Source: Eubacteriales bacterium
GTDB lineage: Bacteria; Bacillota; Clostridia; Lachnospirales; Lachnospiraceae
Length of the DNA stretch: 64,000 bases
Assembly: GCA_030536995.1 (NCBI GenBank)
Contig: JAUNOY010000002.1
Location: 186,001-250,000 of the forward strand
Reading direction: 5' to 3'
Each line of letters opens with the position of its first letter. The stretch's first letter is position 1. The translations under genes and the position numbers were made by a program. Shown here one piece after another: positions 23,954 to 33,739 of this stretch. Below the pieces are notes generated by a model. The model made no database searches. It saw nothing but the letters and a program-made list of their open reading frames with translations, and was not told where the DNA came from.

Positions 23954-26173
23954 ATGATATATGCGGACATTATTATAGATATTTCCCATGAAAAACTGGA
24001 CAGGAGCTTCCAGTATATAGTGCCGGAAGCGCTGGAAAAAGAAATACAGATGGGGATGGTAGTTTCCATCCCTTTTGGAAAAAGTAATAATATAAGGAAA
24101 GGATATGTTGTCGGACTTTCGGGGGAAGCTAAATTTGAGCCTGAAAAGATGAAGGAAATCTGTGAACTTTGCAGCAATGAGGAGACTACGGAATCAAGAC
24201 TCATAGCTCTTGCATCCTGGATGAAAGAAAATTATGGTTCGACTATGATTCAGGCGCTCAAAACAGTGCTTCCGATTCAAGAAACGGTCAGGGCAAAGGA
24301 AAAGAGAGTTATATGCCTGAACATATCCGAAGAAAGAGCTAAGGAAATCCTTGAAGAGCTGGAAAACAGCCGGTGTAAGGCAAGGGCAAGACTTGTCAGG
24401 GCACTTTTGGATGAGAAACGTATCGATCATGCTTTGGCTGTGAAGAAATTAAATGCCACGACTTCTGTAGTCAGAAAGCTCGCTGAAGAAGGCATCATAC
24501 GTTTGGAGACGAATGAAATTCCGAGAATTCCCATAGATAGAGAGACAGTTGAAAAAACAGGAGAATTTCCTCTTACGAATCAGCAGGAACAGGCGGTAGA
24601 GGAGATTCTTGAAGAATGGGAAAAACCGTTGCCCAGACCGGTGCTGATTGAAGGAGTAACAGGAAGCGGAAAGACTCAGGTTTACATGAAACTGATTGAG
24701 TATGTAATGAAACAGGGGAAACAGGCAATTGTACTGATTCCGGAGATCGCGCTTACCTATCAGACGGTGCAGAGATTCTGTGGTCGATTCGGAGATAAGG
24801 TTTCTGTTATCAATTCCAGACTTTCACAGGGAGAGCGCTATGAGCAGTTCAAGAGAGCAAGGAGAGGGGAAATCCAGATTATGGTAGGTCCCCGTTCCGC
24901 CTTGTTTACCCCTTTTAACAGGCTGGGGCTTATCATTATTGACGAGGAGCATGAAGCCAGCTATAAAAGCGAAAACAGTCCAAGATATCATGCGCGGGAG
25001 ACTGCAATTTACAGAGCATCTCTGGAAAACGCAAAGGTTGTGCTTGGTTCTGCAACACCTTCTCTTGAGGCATTCAGCCGCGCTCAAAGCGGAGAGTACG
25101 CTCTTGTAAGACTTAACAGGCGATATGGGAACCGACCGCTTCCCCAGGTATCAATTGTGGATTTACGGGAAGAATTAAAAGCAGGAAACCGTTCTGTATT
25201 AAGCCGGAAGCTGAAAGATGCTCTGAAAGACCGGCTGAATAAAGGAGAGCAGGCGATGCTTTTTCTGAACAGAAGGGGATTTGCCGGATTTGTATCCTGT
25301 CGTTCCTGCGGTCATGTGATGAAATGTCCTCACTGTGATGTATCTCTTTCCGAACACAGTCACGGAAGACTAATCTGTCATTACTGTGGCTATGAAGAAT
25401 TTAAACCTCAGAAATGTCCGGTGTGCGGCTCTCCTTATATAGGAGGATTCAAAGCAGGAACTCAGCAGATAGAGCAGGTACTGAAAAGAGAGTTTCCGAA
25501 GGCAGGAATTCTTCGGATGGATTATGATACTACACGAAATAAAGGAAGTTATGAAAAAATCCTGGCTTCTTTTGCAGCCCATGAAGCAGATATTCTTATA
25601 GGAACGCAGATGATTGTCAAGGGACACGATTTTCCTGCTGTTACGCTGGTAGGAGTGATCGCGGCAGATATTTCTCTTAATGCGGAGGATTACCGGTGCG
25701 GAGAGCGAACCTTTCAGCTGCTTTGTCAGGCAGTAGGGCGTTCCGGAAGAGGAGAAGGCCCCGGAGAAGCCGTAATCCAGACCTATCATCCGGAGCATTA
25801 CAGCATACAGGCTGCAGCAGCTCAGGATTATCGTGCTTTTTATGAGGAAGAAATGAGTTACCGGATGCTTCTGGATTATCCGCCGGCAGCTCATATGATG
25901 GCGGTTCTTGGTTCCTGTGCAGATGAGGAGCTTCTGGGACAGGCGATGCATTATCTTGAGCTTTATATCCGCAGAGTATACCCAGAAAAGGATCTCCATG
26001 TAATAGGACCTGCCTGTGCTGCGGTAGGGAAAATAAAAGATATTTACAGACAGGTAATTTATTTAAAACATGAAGAATACAGAACTCTGGTTGTCATAAA
26101 AAATAAACTGGAGAAATATATTGACATAAATTCCGGATTCCGGAAAATATATATACAATTTGACTTTAGCTGA
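23954..26173 (+). CDS. priA: Primosomal protein N' (replication restart helicase)
   Basis: A 739-residue 3'-5' DNA helicase that reloads the replisome at stalled forks. An N-terminal DNA-binding domain (about 1-105) precedes Walker A GVTGSGKT (about 234), DEEH in IIIDEEHEASYKSENSPRYH, and a cysteine-rich zinc insertion (CRSCGHVMKCPHCDVSLS, CHYCGY, CPVCGSPY) between the helicase lobes; the later motifs GTQMIVKGHDFP and QAVGRSGRG are present. The length is normal. It heads the conserved priA-def-fmt block and follows murE. Confidence 0.96.
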   Translation: MIYADIIIDISHEKLDRSFQYIVPEALEKEIQMGMVVSIPFGKSNNIRKGYVVGLSGEAKFEPEKMKEICELCSNEETTESRLIALASWMKENYGSTMIQALKTVLPIQETVRAKEKRVICLNISEERAKEILEELENSRCKARARLVRALLDEKRIDHALAVKKLNATTSVVRKLAEEGIIRLETNEIPRIPIDRETVEKTGEFPLTNQQEQAVEEILEEWEKPLPRPVLIEGVTGSGKTQVYMKLIEYVMKQGKQAIVLIPEIALTYQTVQRFCGRFGDKVSVINSRLSQGERYEQFKRARRGEIQIMVGPRSALFTPFNRLGLIIIDEEHEASYKSENSPRYHARETAIYRASLENAKVVLGSATPSLEAFSRAQSGEYALVRLNRRYGNRPLPQVSIVDLREELKAGNRSVLSRKLKDALKDRLNKGEQAMLFLNRRGFAGFVSCRSCGHVMKCPHCDVSLSEHSHGRLICHYCGYEEFKPQKCPVCGSPYIGGFKAGTQQIEQVLKREFPKAGILRMDYDTTRNKGSYEKILASFAAHEADILIGTQMIVKGHDFPAVTLVGVIAADISLNAEDYRCGERTFQLLCQAVGRSGRGEGPGEAVIQTYHPEHYSIQAAAAQDYRAFYEEEMSYRMLLDYPPAAHMMAVLGSCADEELLGQAMHYLELYIRRVYPEKDLHVIGPACAAVGKIKDIYRQVIYLKHEEYRTLVVIKNKLEKYIDINSGFRKIYIQFDFS

Positions 26174-26216
26174 CAGATAAGAAAAGCAAAAGGTCAGAAA
26201 GAAAAGGAGAAGAAAG

Positions 26217-26693
26217 ATGGCACTTAGAAAAATCAGAACAGAAGGCGATCCCGTATTAAATAAGGTCAGCAGACCAGTAGATGAGATGACACAGAGAAAC
26301 CGTGAGCTTATCGTCGACATGCTTGACACCATGTATGATGCAATGGGAGTCGGACTTGCAGCAGTACAGGTAGGAATTCTGAAACGTATTGTAACAATCG
26401 ATGTGGGAGATGGTCCGATTGTATTGATCAATCCTGTTATTTTGGAAACTGCAGGTGAGCAGACAGGAGATGAGGGATGTTTAAGCGTGCCTGGAATGGC
26501 CGGACAGGTAACACGTCCGAACTATGTGAAAGTAAAAGCTCTTGATATTAATATGGAAGAAGTAGAGTACGAGGGAGAGGGACTTCTTGCCCGTGCCTTC
26601 TGCCATGAAATTGATCATCTGGACGGACATATTTATACAGAACTTGTAGAAGGTGAGCTTCACCGTGTAACTTATGACGATGACGAGGAATAA
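26217..26693 (+). CDS. def: Peptide deformylase
   Basis: Removes the formyl group from the N-terminus of nascent proteins. The 158-residue metalloenzyme shows all three family motifs: GVGLAAVQVG, EGCLSVPG with the metal cysteine, and HEIDHLDG with two metal histidines and the catalytic glutamate. It is paired with fmt 6 bp downstream, as in most bacteria. An AAAGGAGAAGAAAG ribosome site precedes the ATG. Confidence 0.97.
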   Translation: MALRKIRTEGDPVLNKVSRPVDEMTQRNRELIVDMLDTMYDAMGVGLAAVQVGILKRIVTIDVGDGPIVLINPVILETAGEQTGDEGCLSVPGMAGQVTRPNYVKVKALDINMEEVEYEGEGLLARAFCHEIDHLDGHIYTELVEGELHRVTYDDDEE

Positions 26694-26699
26694 GAAGAT

Positions 26700-27671
26700 A
26701 TGAAGATAGTATTTATGGGAACACCTGACTTTGCAGTGCCGCCTTTGAAGGCGCTTGCAGAAGCAGGATATGAAGTGGCTGCAGTTGTGACACAGCCGGA
26801 TAAACCAAAGGGAAGAGGTAAGGTTTTGATGCCTACTCCCGTGAAGGAAGAAGCGATGAAGCATGGGTTCGCAGTTGTACAGCCGGCAAAGGTGAGAAAT
26901 AATCCGGAATTTCTGGAGTTTCTGAGGGAAATAAATCCGGATATCATCGTAGTAGCTGCCTTTGGTCAGATCATACCGAAAGAAATCCTGGAACTGCCCA
27001 AATTCGGATGTATCAATATCCATGCATCCCTGCTTCCGAAATACAGGGGAGCAGCGCCGATTCAGCAGGCAGTCATTGACGGAGAAAAAGAATCTGGTGT
27101 TACTATTCAGAAAATGGGAGAGGGAATTGATACAGGAGATATGATTTCAAAAGTCACAGTCCCTCTGGACAAAGAAGAGACAGGTGGAAGTCTTTTCGAT
27201 AAGCTGGCAGAAGAGGGTGCAAAACTTCTGATAGAAACACTGCCGTCTATTGAGAACGGAACGGCTGTCTATGAGAAACAGCCTGAAGAAAGCCCGACTC
27301 CGTATGCGGCAATGATTACCAAACAGATGGGACTTATGGATTTTTCAAAAAGTGCCGATGAGCTGGAGCGTCTTGTTCGTGGTATGAATCCATGGCCAAG
27401 CGCATATACTTATCTTAATGGAAAAACTCTGAAGGTATGGAGATGTGAGGTAGTACAAATTATCGGAGGAGCCTGCACAGATGAAAAAAATACTGTGGAA
27501 CCCGGAACAGTACTGAAGGCAGATAAAGCAGGTATTCATGTAGCCTGCGGCAGAGATATTCTGGTGCTTACAGAGGTACAGCTTGAGGGTAAGAAGCGTA
27601 TGGAATCAGATGCGTTCCTGCGCGGTTACAAAATTGACGAGGGAACTCTCTTAAAGAATTGCAAGGAGTGA
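26700..27671 (+). CDS. fmt: Methionyl-tRNA formyltransferase
   Basis: Formylates initiator Met-tRNA using 10-formyl-tetrahydrofolate. The 323-residue protein has the formyltransferase domain (1-205) with MGTPDFAVPPL, the NIHASLLPKYRGAAPI signature and the catalytic GVTIQKMGEGIDTGDM, followed by the tRNA-binding C-terminal domain (about 205-310). It follows def by 6 bp, so the two are coupled. Confidence 0.97.
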   Translation: MKIVFMGTPDFAVPPLKALAEAGYEVAAVVTQPDKPKGRGKVLMPTPVKEEAMKHGFAVVQPAKVRNNPEFLEFLREINPDIIVVAAFGQIIPKEILELPKFGCINIHASLLPKYRGAAPIQQAVIDGEKESGVTIQKMGEGIDTGDMISKVTVPLDKEETGGSLFDKLAEEGAKLLIETLPSIENGTAVYEKQPEESPTPYAAMITKQMGLMDFSKSADELERLVRGMNPWPSAYTYLNGKTLKVWRCEVVQIIGGACTDEKNTVEPGTVLKADKAGIHVACGRDILVLTEVQLEGKKRMESDAFLRGYKIDEGTLLKNCKE

Positions 27672-27675
27672 TTAG

Positions 27676-28380
27676 ATGTACGGATACGGATATTATGGTT
27701 TTGATCCAACTTATTTTCTGCTGATCATAGGAATGCTGATTTCGCTTGCGGCGTCAGCAAAGCTTAAAAGTACCTTTTCCGTATATAAAAAAGTACGAAG
27801 CGCTTCAGGATATACGGGAGCAGAGGCGGCGCAGAGGATTCTCAGAGCTGCCGGTATTACAGATGTGGAGATTGTACCGATTTCCGGAAGTCTCACGGAT
27901 CACTACGATCCCAGGACGAAAAGAGTCTGCCTTTCTGAGGATAGTTACAATAAAACATCTCTGGCTGCAGTAGGAGTAGCGGCTCATGAATGCGGACATG
28001 CCATTCAGCATGCGATTAATTATGCGCCTCTTTCTCTGAGAACGGCGATTGTTCCGCTGGCAAACATAGGTTCTGCACTTTCCTGGCCACTGTTTCTGGC
28101 AGGACTGATTTTTTCGATTCGTCCTCTTCTTACAGTGGGAATTGTTCTGTTTTCTCTTGCAGTTCTGTTTCAGCTTGTCACGCTTCCTGTGGAGTTTAAC
28201 GCTTCCTCAAGGGCGCTGAGAATGCTGGGAACAACAGGAATCCTGGGAGAGGGAGAAGTGAGTGGGGCAAAAAAAGTGCTTTTTGCAGCAGCCATGACTT
28301 ATGTGGCGGCACTGGCATCATCTATACTACAGCTTGTAAGACTAATCATACTGGCCGGAGGAAAAAAAGATAGTGACTAA
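27676..28380 (+). CDS. Membrane zinc metallopeptidase (YugP family)
   Basis: A 234-residue membrane protein of the neutral zinc metallopeptidase family typified by B. subtilis YugP. It has an N-terminal membrane helix, the zinc motif AAHECGHAIQHA (HEXXH type) and three further hydrophobic segments. The substrate is unknown. It lies 4 bp after fmt, and its stop overlaps the GTG of rsmB by 8 bp, so it is part of the translation-linked operon. Confidence 0.88.
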   Translation: MYGYGYYGFDPTYFLLIIGMLISLAASAKLKSTFSVYKKVRSASGYTGAEAAQRILRAAGITDVEIVPISGSLTDHYDPRTKRVCLSEDSYNKTSLAAVGVAAHECGHAIQHAINYAPLSLRTAIVPLANIGSALSWPLFLAGLIFSIRPLLTVGIVLFSLAVLFQLVTLPVEFNASSRALRMLGTTGILGEGEVSGAKKVLFAAAMTYVAALASSILQLVRLIILAGGKKDSD

Positions 28381-29728
28381 TGGAATAAATACCAGAGAGA
28401 TGATTCTGGAAATTTTACTTGAAATCGAAGAGGAAGGGAAACATAGTCACATTGCTATTCGCAATGCCCTTTCCAAATACCAGTTCCTTCCCAAACAGGA
28501 ACGTGCATTTATCACCCGTGTGTGTGAGGGAACATTAGAATACAGAATTTTTATTGATTATATTATAGATTCGTTTTCCAAGATTACAGTAGATAAAATG
28601 AAGCCTGTGATCAGGGAAATCCTGAGAAGCGCAGTTTATCAGATTAAGTTTATGGACAGTGTTCCGGACAGTGCGGTGTGTAATGAGGCAGTGAAGCTTG
28701 CTCAGAGGAAAGGCTTTTATAATCTGAAGCCTTTCGTAAACGGGGTTCTTCGTACCATTGCAAGAGAAGCAGATAGTTTGGAACTTCCCAAAAAAGAGGA
28801 AGGGCTGGTTCGATATCTGTCTGTGAAATATTCTATGCCGGAAATTTTGGTGAATCGTTGGCTTCAGGACTACGGGGAGGAAAAAACAGAGTTGATCCTG
28901 GCTGATTTTCTGAAGGAAAAACCAATTACCGTGCGCTGCAGAACCTACCTGAATTCACAGGAGGAGATTTATAAAAGTCTGACAGAGCAGGGGGTAGAGG
29001 TAAAGCCGGCTCCGTATCTGCCGTATGCGTATGAAATTTCGGATTTTAATCATATTCTTACCCTTGACGCTTTTATCAATGGCAAAATTCTTGTACAGGA
29101 TGTAAGTTCTATGCTGGTAGCAGAAGCAGCGGCTCCTCAGAAAGGGGATTATATTATTGATCTCTGCGCTGCACCGGGGGGAAAGAGCCTTCATGTGGGA
29201 GATAAAATGGAAGGCTATGGAATAGTGGATGCAAGAGATGTAAGCGATTATAAGGTAGGGCTTATTGAAGAAAACATTCGAAGGACAGGTTCTATTAATG
29301 TACAGGCGAAAGTACAGGACGCAACGGTATTTGATGTAGAATCTGAATGTAAGGCAGATATTGTCATTGCAGATGTACCTTGTTCCGGTTATGGTGTCAT
29401 CGGCAAGAAGCCGGAGATTAAATACAGAGTGACACCACAGAAGCAGGAGGATATTGTAATCCTTCAGAGGAATATTCTGGATAAGGCGGCAGAGTATGTG
29501 AAATCAAGAGGTGTTCTCATATTCAGTACCTGTACCATTGCAAAAGAAGAAAATGAAGAAAACATGATGTGGTTTTTGAATAATCACCCGGCATTCAGAC
29601 TGGAAAGTCTGGATCCTTATCTTCCGGAGGAACTCCACTGTGAAACTACTGCACTGGGATATCTGCAGCTTCTTCCGGGAGTACATAAAACAGATGGTTT
29701 TTTCATTGCGAGATTTAGGAGAAAATAA
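28373..29728 (+). CDS. rsmB: 16S rRNA (cytosine-967-C5)-methyltransferase
   Basis: Methylates C967 (E. coli numbering) of 16S rRNA with S-adenosylmethionine. The 451-residue protein has an N-terminal NusB-like RNA-binding domain (1-140), the SAM site IIDLCAAPGGKSLHVGD, the catalytic cysteine motif DVPCSGYGVIGKKPE and FSTCTIAKEENEEN. The start is GTG 28373, behind GGAGG and inside the end of the preceding gene. rlmN follows after 3 bp. Confidence 0.94.
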   Translation: MTNGINTREMILEILLEIEEEGKHSHIAIRNALSKYQFLPKQERAFITRVCEGTLEYRIFIDYIIDSFSKITVDKMKPVIREILRSAVYQIKFMDSVPDSAVCNEAVKLAQRKGFYNLKPFVNGVLRTIAREADSLELPKKEEGLVRYLSVKYSMPEILVNRWLQDYGEEKTELILADFLKEKPITVRCRTYLNSQEEIYKSLTEQGVEVKPAPYLPYAYEISDFNHILTLDAFINGKILVQDVSSMLVAEAAAPQKGDYIIDLCAAPGGKSLHVGDKMEGYGIVDARDVSDYKVGLIEENIRRTGSINVQAKVQDATVFDVESECKADIVIADVPCSGYGVIGKKPEIKYRVTPQKQEDIVILQRNILDKAAEYVKSRGVLIFSTCTIAKEENEENMMWFLNNHPAFRLESLDPYLPEELHCETTALGYLQLLPGVHKTDGFFIARFRRK

Positions 29729-29731
29729 AAA

Positions 29732-30772
29732 ATGACAGACATTAAGTCTATGAATATGGAAGAACTCAAGGCGCTGATGACTGCATTGGGAGATAAACCC
29801 TTCCGTGCAAAGCAGATTTACAGCTGGCTTCATGAGCGTCTGGTTACTTCTTATGACGAAATGACAAATATACCTAAAAGTCTGAAAGAAAAACTGAAGG
29901 ATTATCCGATCACAGCTCTGGAAATGGTAGATGTTCAGATTTCCAAAATTGACGGTACAAGGAAATATCTTTTTCGTTTAAATGACGGAAATGTGATAGA
30001 GAGTGTATTGATGCGCTATAAACACGGGAATTCTGTGTGTATTTCTTCACAGGTGGGCTGCAGGATGGGGTGCAGGTTTTGTGCATCTACCATCGGAGGT
30101 CTAACAAGGTGCCTTACTGCTTCGGAAATGCTGGATCAGATTTACAGAATTCAGGTGTTGAGCAAAGAGAGAGTTTCCAATGTGGTTGTAATGGGAACCG
30201 GAGAACCGTTGGATAATTATGAAAATCTTTTGCGTTTTGTACATATTCTTACAGAAGAAGGCGGGCTTCACATCAGTCAGAGAAACCTGACGGTATCTAC
30301 CTGCGGACTTGTTCCAAAAATGTATGAGTTGGCGAAAGAGAAACTTCAGATGACCCTGGCGCTTTCCCTTCATGCGCCAAATGACGAAAAGCGTCAGGAG
30401 CTTATGCCGATTGCCAGAAAATATACAATGGATGAAGTACTGGATGCATGCAGGAATTATTTCGCTGAGACAGGGCGCAGGATTACCTTTGAGTACAGTC
30501 TTGTGGCAGGAGTAAACGACAGTGATCAGGATGCGAGGGAGTTATCCGGGAAGATTGGAGATATTAACTGTCATGTCAATCTGATTCCGGTCAACCCTAT
30601 AAAAGAACGTTCTTTTCAGCGTTCAACCCGTCAGGCTGTGGAGAATTTTAAAATTAAACTTGAAAAATGCGGAATAAATGTTACTATTAGAAGGGAAATG
30701 GGCAGTGATATTGACGGTGCCTGTGGACAGTTAAGAAAAAGCTATATGGAAAAAACAGAAAGCGAGAAGTGA
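29732..30772 (+). CDS. rlmN: Dual-specificity 23S rRNA/tRNA adenine-C2 methyltransferase
   Basis: A radical-SAM enzyme that methylates C2 of A2503 in 23S rRNA and A37 of some tRNAs. The 346-residue protein carries the iron-sulfur motif CRMGCRFC (C110, C114, C117), MGTGEPLDNYENL, and a C-terminal cysteine in DGACGQL that forms the methyl-transfer intermediate. Its place between rsmB and prpC is conserved in Firmicutes. Confidence 0.96.
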   Translation: MTDIKSMNMEELKALMTALGDKPFRAKQIYSWLHERLVTSYDEMTNIPKSLKEKLKDYPITALEMVDVQISKIDGTRKYLFRLNDGNVIESVLMRYKHGNSVCISSQVGCRMGCRFCASTIGGLTRCLTASEMLDQIYRIQVLSKERVSNVVVMGTGEPLDNYENLLRFVHILTEEGGLHISQRNLTVSTCGLVPKMYELAKEKLQMTLALSLHAPNDEKRQELMPIARKYTMDEVLDACRNYFAETGRRITFEYSLVAGVNDSDQDARELSGKIGDINCHVNLIPVNPIKERSFQRSTRQAVENFKIKLEKCGINVTIRREMGSDIDGACGQLRKSYMEKTESEK

Positions 30773-30773
30773 C

Positions 30774-31520
30774 ATGAGGGTATATTCAGCTACTGATGTG
30801 GGGCAACTAAGGACAACAAATCAGGATTATGTGTTTGCCTCCCCGAACTCGGTTGGAAATCTTCCAAATCTGTTTGTCGTTGCAGATGGTATGGGTGGGC
30901 ATAATGCAGGAGACTATGCATCCTCCCATGCTGTACAGACTGTGGTAGATGAAATCAGACAGGATGCAGATTACAATCCTGTAAAAGTAATCCGTCATGC
31001 CATTGAAAGTGCAAATACGGAAATTATCAATCAGGCGGAGAACGACGAAAAACGGAAAGGCATGGGAACAACCATGGTAGTGGCTACTATTGTGGGAAAT
31101 TATGCCTATGTGGCCAATGTGGGAGACAGCCGTCTTTATATGGTCAACGAGAAGATTCAGCAGATAACAAAAGATCACTCATGGGTGCAGGAACTGGTGA
31201 GACGAGGCGAGATTAATGCTGAGGAAGCAAGAAATCGCCGTGATAAGAATGTAATCACCAGGGCGCTGGGTGCGGAAAAAACAGTTGATATCGATTTCTT
31301 TGATCTGAGACTGGATCCCGGATGTACAATACTGATGTGCTCAGACGGGCTCAGCAACATGGTAGAGGACAGCCGGATCGAAGAAATTGTATTGGAATCG
31401 GATAAATGTCCTGAGGAAAAAGGGCAGACTCTTATCGAAGAGGCAAACCGCAACGGCGGAAAGGACAATATTGCAATAGTATTGATAGAACCATTCACAA
31501 ATGAGGTGGAGAAATGTTAA
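30774..31520 (+). CDS. prpC: PP2C-type Ser/Thr protein phosphatase
   Basis: Dephosphorylates targets of the partner kinase. The 248-residue cytosolic PPM/PP2C protein shows the metal-binding motifs TNQDYVFAS, VVADGMGGHNAGD, ANVGDSRLYM, MCSDGLSNMV and GGKDNIAIVL. It overlaps the kinase gene by 7 bp, the classic coupled phosphatase-kinase pair. Confidence 0.95.
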   Translation: MRVYSATDVGQLRTTNQDYVFASPNSVGNLPNLFVVADGMGGHNAGDYASSHAVQTVVDEIRQDADYNPVKVIRHAIESANTEIINQAENDEKRKGMGTTMVVATIVGNYAYVANVGDSRLYMVNEKIQQITKDHSWVQELVRRGEINAEEARNRRDKNVITRALGAEKTVDIDFFDLRLDPGCTILMCSDGLSNMVEDSRIEEIVLESDKCPEEKGQTLIEEANRNGGKDNIAIVLIEPFTNEVEKC

Positions 31521-33736
31521 AGACGGGAATGATTATAGCGGAACGCTATGAAATTTTAGGGAAAATCGGTACCGGCGGAATGGCGGACGTTTATAAAGCG
31601 AAAGATCATAAGCTGAACCGTTTTGTAGCTATAAAGGTGTTGAAGCCTGAATTCAGAGAAGATACGACATTTATTCGTAAATTCCGCAGTGAAGCTCAGG
31701 CAGCAGCCGGACTAACACATCCGAATATTGTAAATGTATTTGATGTAGGGGACGATGAAGGTGTTTACTATATTGTTATGGAACTGATCGAAGGTATTAC
31801 TCTTAAGGAATATATTTCCAAGAAGGGCAGACTTTCGGTTAAGGAAGCGACAAGTATCGCAATTCAGGTGTCTATGGGACTGGAGGCGGCTCACAGCCAC
31901 GGGATTGTACACCGTGATGTGAAACCGCAGAATATCATTATCTCCATGGACGGCAAGGTAAAGGTAACAGATTTCGGTATTGCCCGCGCGGCGTCCTCTA
32001 ATACAATCAGTTCCAATGTGATGGGATCTGTTCATTACAGCTCTCCGGAACAGGTAAGAGGTGGATACAGCGATGAGAAGAGTGATATCTATTCTCTTGG
32101 TATCACACTTTATGAAATGGTGACAGGACGGGTTCCGTTTGACGGGGACACAACTGTGGCGATTGCGATTAAGCATCTTCAGGAGGAAATGGTTCCTCCG
32201 AGCATTTATGCAGAAGATCTTCCAAACAGTCTGGAGCAGATTATTTTCAAATGTACACAGAAGAGTGTTGATCGCCGTTACAGCCGTATGGAGGATGTGA
32301 TTGCAGATCTGAAGCATTCTCTTATCGATCCTCAGGGTGATTTCGTTAAGTTGACTTCTGTTGATACAGAGGCTAAGACTGTGGTGATTTCCGATAAAGA
32401 ACTGGGCGAGATTAAACATACGCCGAAACAGATTTCCAAGCAGGAAGCTGCGAGTCTGGAAGCAGAGGTAAATGAGACGGATTATGAGGATTCAGAGGAA
32501 GAAATTTACAGACGCAAACAACAGAAGCGTGATACAGGCAGAAGAAGCAGCAGTACATCTTCCAAAGGCGGACACCGGAAATCAAAGAAAAAGAAAGGTG
32601 TCAGTCATGGTCTTACAATCGTTGCATTTATTGGCGGAGCAGCAATTCTGATAGCGGCAATCTTTTTCATTGCCCGTACAGCGGGACTGATCGGAGGAGA
32701 TAAAAATCCGGCAGAGGGACAGAAGCAGGAACAGAGCCAGTCGAAGGATGATGAGAGTCTTGTAGTGGTTCCTGATCTGAGAGGAAAAACTGAAGCTGAA
32801 GCAACAGAGATGACGAAGGATATGCATCTTGGAATTCAGTTCATGGGAGAAGAGGCTTCTACTCAGGAGAAAGGCAGAATAAGCAGACAGGATATTGAAC
32901 CTGGAGAAAAGGTTCAGGCATATTCAATCATACAGTATTATGTCAGCAAAGGTGCCCAGGAAGTAAATGTTCCGGATACAGACGGACGTACAGGAATTGA
33001 AGCACAGCAGATTCTTGAGGACATGGGATTCACAGTGACCGTACAGAAAGAATACAGTGAGCTGGATGAGAACGGTTATCCTTTTGTAGATCCGGGTTAT
33101 GCATACTACACCATACCGGAAGCCGGTACAACTGTGAAATCAACAGATACAATCACTCTGGTTATCAGCCGTGGTGTAGATTACGGAGACAGCATTGAAG
33201 TGCCGAGTGTTGTTGGGGTACAGAGAGACGAAGCGATTACCACTCTTGGTAAATTCCTGGATGTCAGAGTTGAAGAACAGATGAGTTCAGAAGTTCCGGC
33301 AGGAGAAGTCATTTCTCAGAGTCCGGATGCATATGAATGGGTAAATCCGGATGATGGTATTACAATTACGGTCAGTACCGGAAATACGGATCCAGCTGCG
33401 GCAAAAACGGAAACAACAGATAACGGGCTGGCAGCACAGCAGTCTGCAGCGCAGCAGCAGGCAGCAGCAAACGGTGAGGTATGGAAATGTACGCAGAGTC
33501 TGAATACACCGACAGGATATGCGGGTGGTCCTGTACGTCTGGAACTGATCCAGGAAGTTGGTGGTGAATCAAAGGCCTCTGTTATAGTTGAGGGTCAGGT
33601 TCTGCAGTTTCCGTATGATCTCAATATTACAGGTGCACCGGGAGTGAGTGACGGAATTCTTTACCTTTCCGAAGAAGTTAACGGAACGTATCAGGAGCTT
33701 GGTCATTATCCGATTAAATTTTCAAAGGCAGAGTGA
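31514..33736 (+). CDS. prkC: PASTA-domain Ser/Thr protein kinase
   Basis: A 740-residue membrane kinase that senses peptidoglycan or lipid II. The kinase domain (1-270) has the GTGGMADVYKAKD loop, VAIKVLK, HRDVKPQNII and DFGIARA. A lysine- and serine-rich juxtamembrane stretch, a membrane helix (about 362-385), then at least three PASTA repeats (VPDLRGKTEAEATEM, VPDTDGRTGIEAQQIL, VPSVVGVQRDEAITTL) follow. Beyond a Q/A-rich linker, about 85 C-terminal residues (WKCTQSLNTPTGY ... HYPIKF) form an additional extracellular domain that I do not recognise. Coupled to prpC. Confidence 0.95.
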   Translation: MLKTGMIIAERYEILGKIGTGGMADVYKAKDHKLNRFVAIKVLKPEFREDTTFIRKFRSEAQAAAGLTHPNIVNVFDVGDDEGVYYIVMELIEGITLKEYISKKGRLSVKEATSIAIQVSMGLEAAHSHGIVHRDVKPQNIIISMDGKVKVTDFGIARAASSNTISSNVMGSVHYSSPEQVRGGYSDEKSDIYSLGITLYEMVTGRVPFDGDTTVAIAIKHLQEEMVPPSIYAEDLPNSLEQIIFKCTQKSVDRRYSRMEDVIADLKHSLIDPQGDFVKLTSVDTEAKTVVISDKELGEIKHTPKQISKQEAASLEAEVNETDYEDSEEEIYRRKQQKRDTGRRSSSTSSKGGHRKSKKKKGVSHGLTIVAFIGGAAILIAAIFFIARTAGLIGGDKNPAEGQKQEQSQSKDDESLVVVPDLRGKTEAEATEMTKDMHLGIQFMGEEASTQEKGRISRQDIEPGEKVQAYSIIQYYVSKGAQEVNVPDTDGRTGIEAQQILEDMGFTVTVQKEYSELDENGYPFVDPGYAYYTIPEAGTTVKSTDTITLVISRGVDYGDSIEVPSVVGVQRDEAITTLGKFLDVRVEEQMSSEVPAGEVISQSPDAYEWVNPDDGITITVSTGNTDPAAAKTETTDNGLAAQQSAAQQQAAANGEVWKCTQSLNTPTGYAGGPVRLELIQEVGGESKASVIVEGQVLQFPYDLNITGAPGVSDGILYLSEEVNGTYQELGHYPIKFSKAE

Positions 33737-33739
33737 TTT

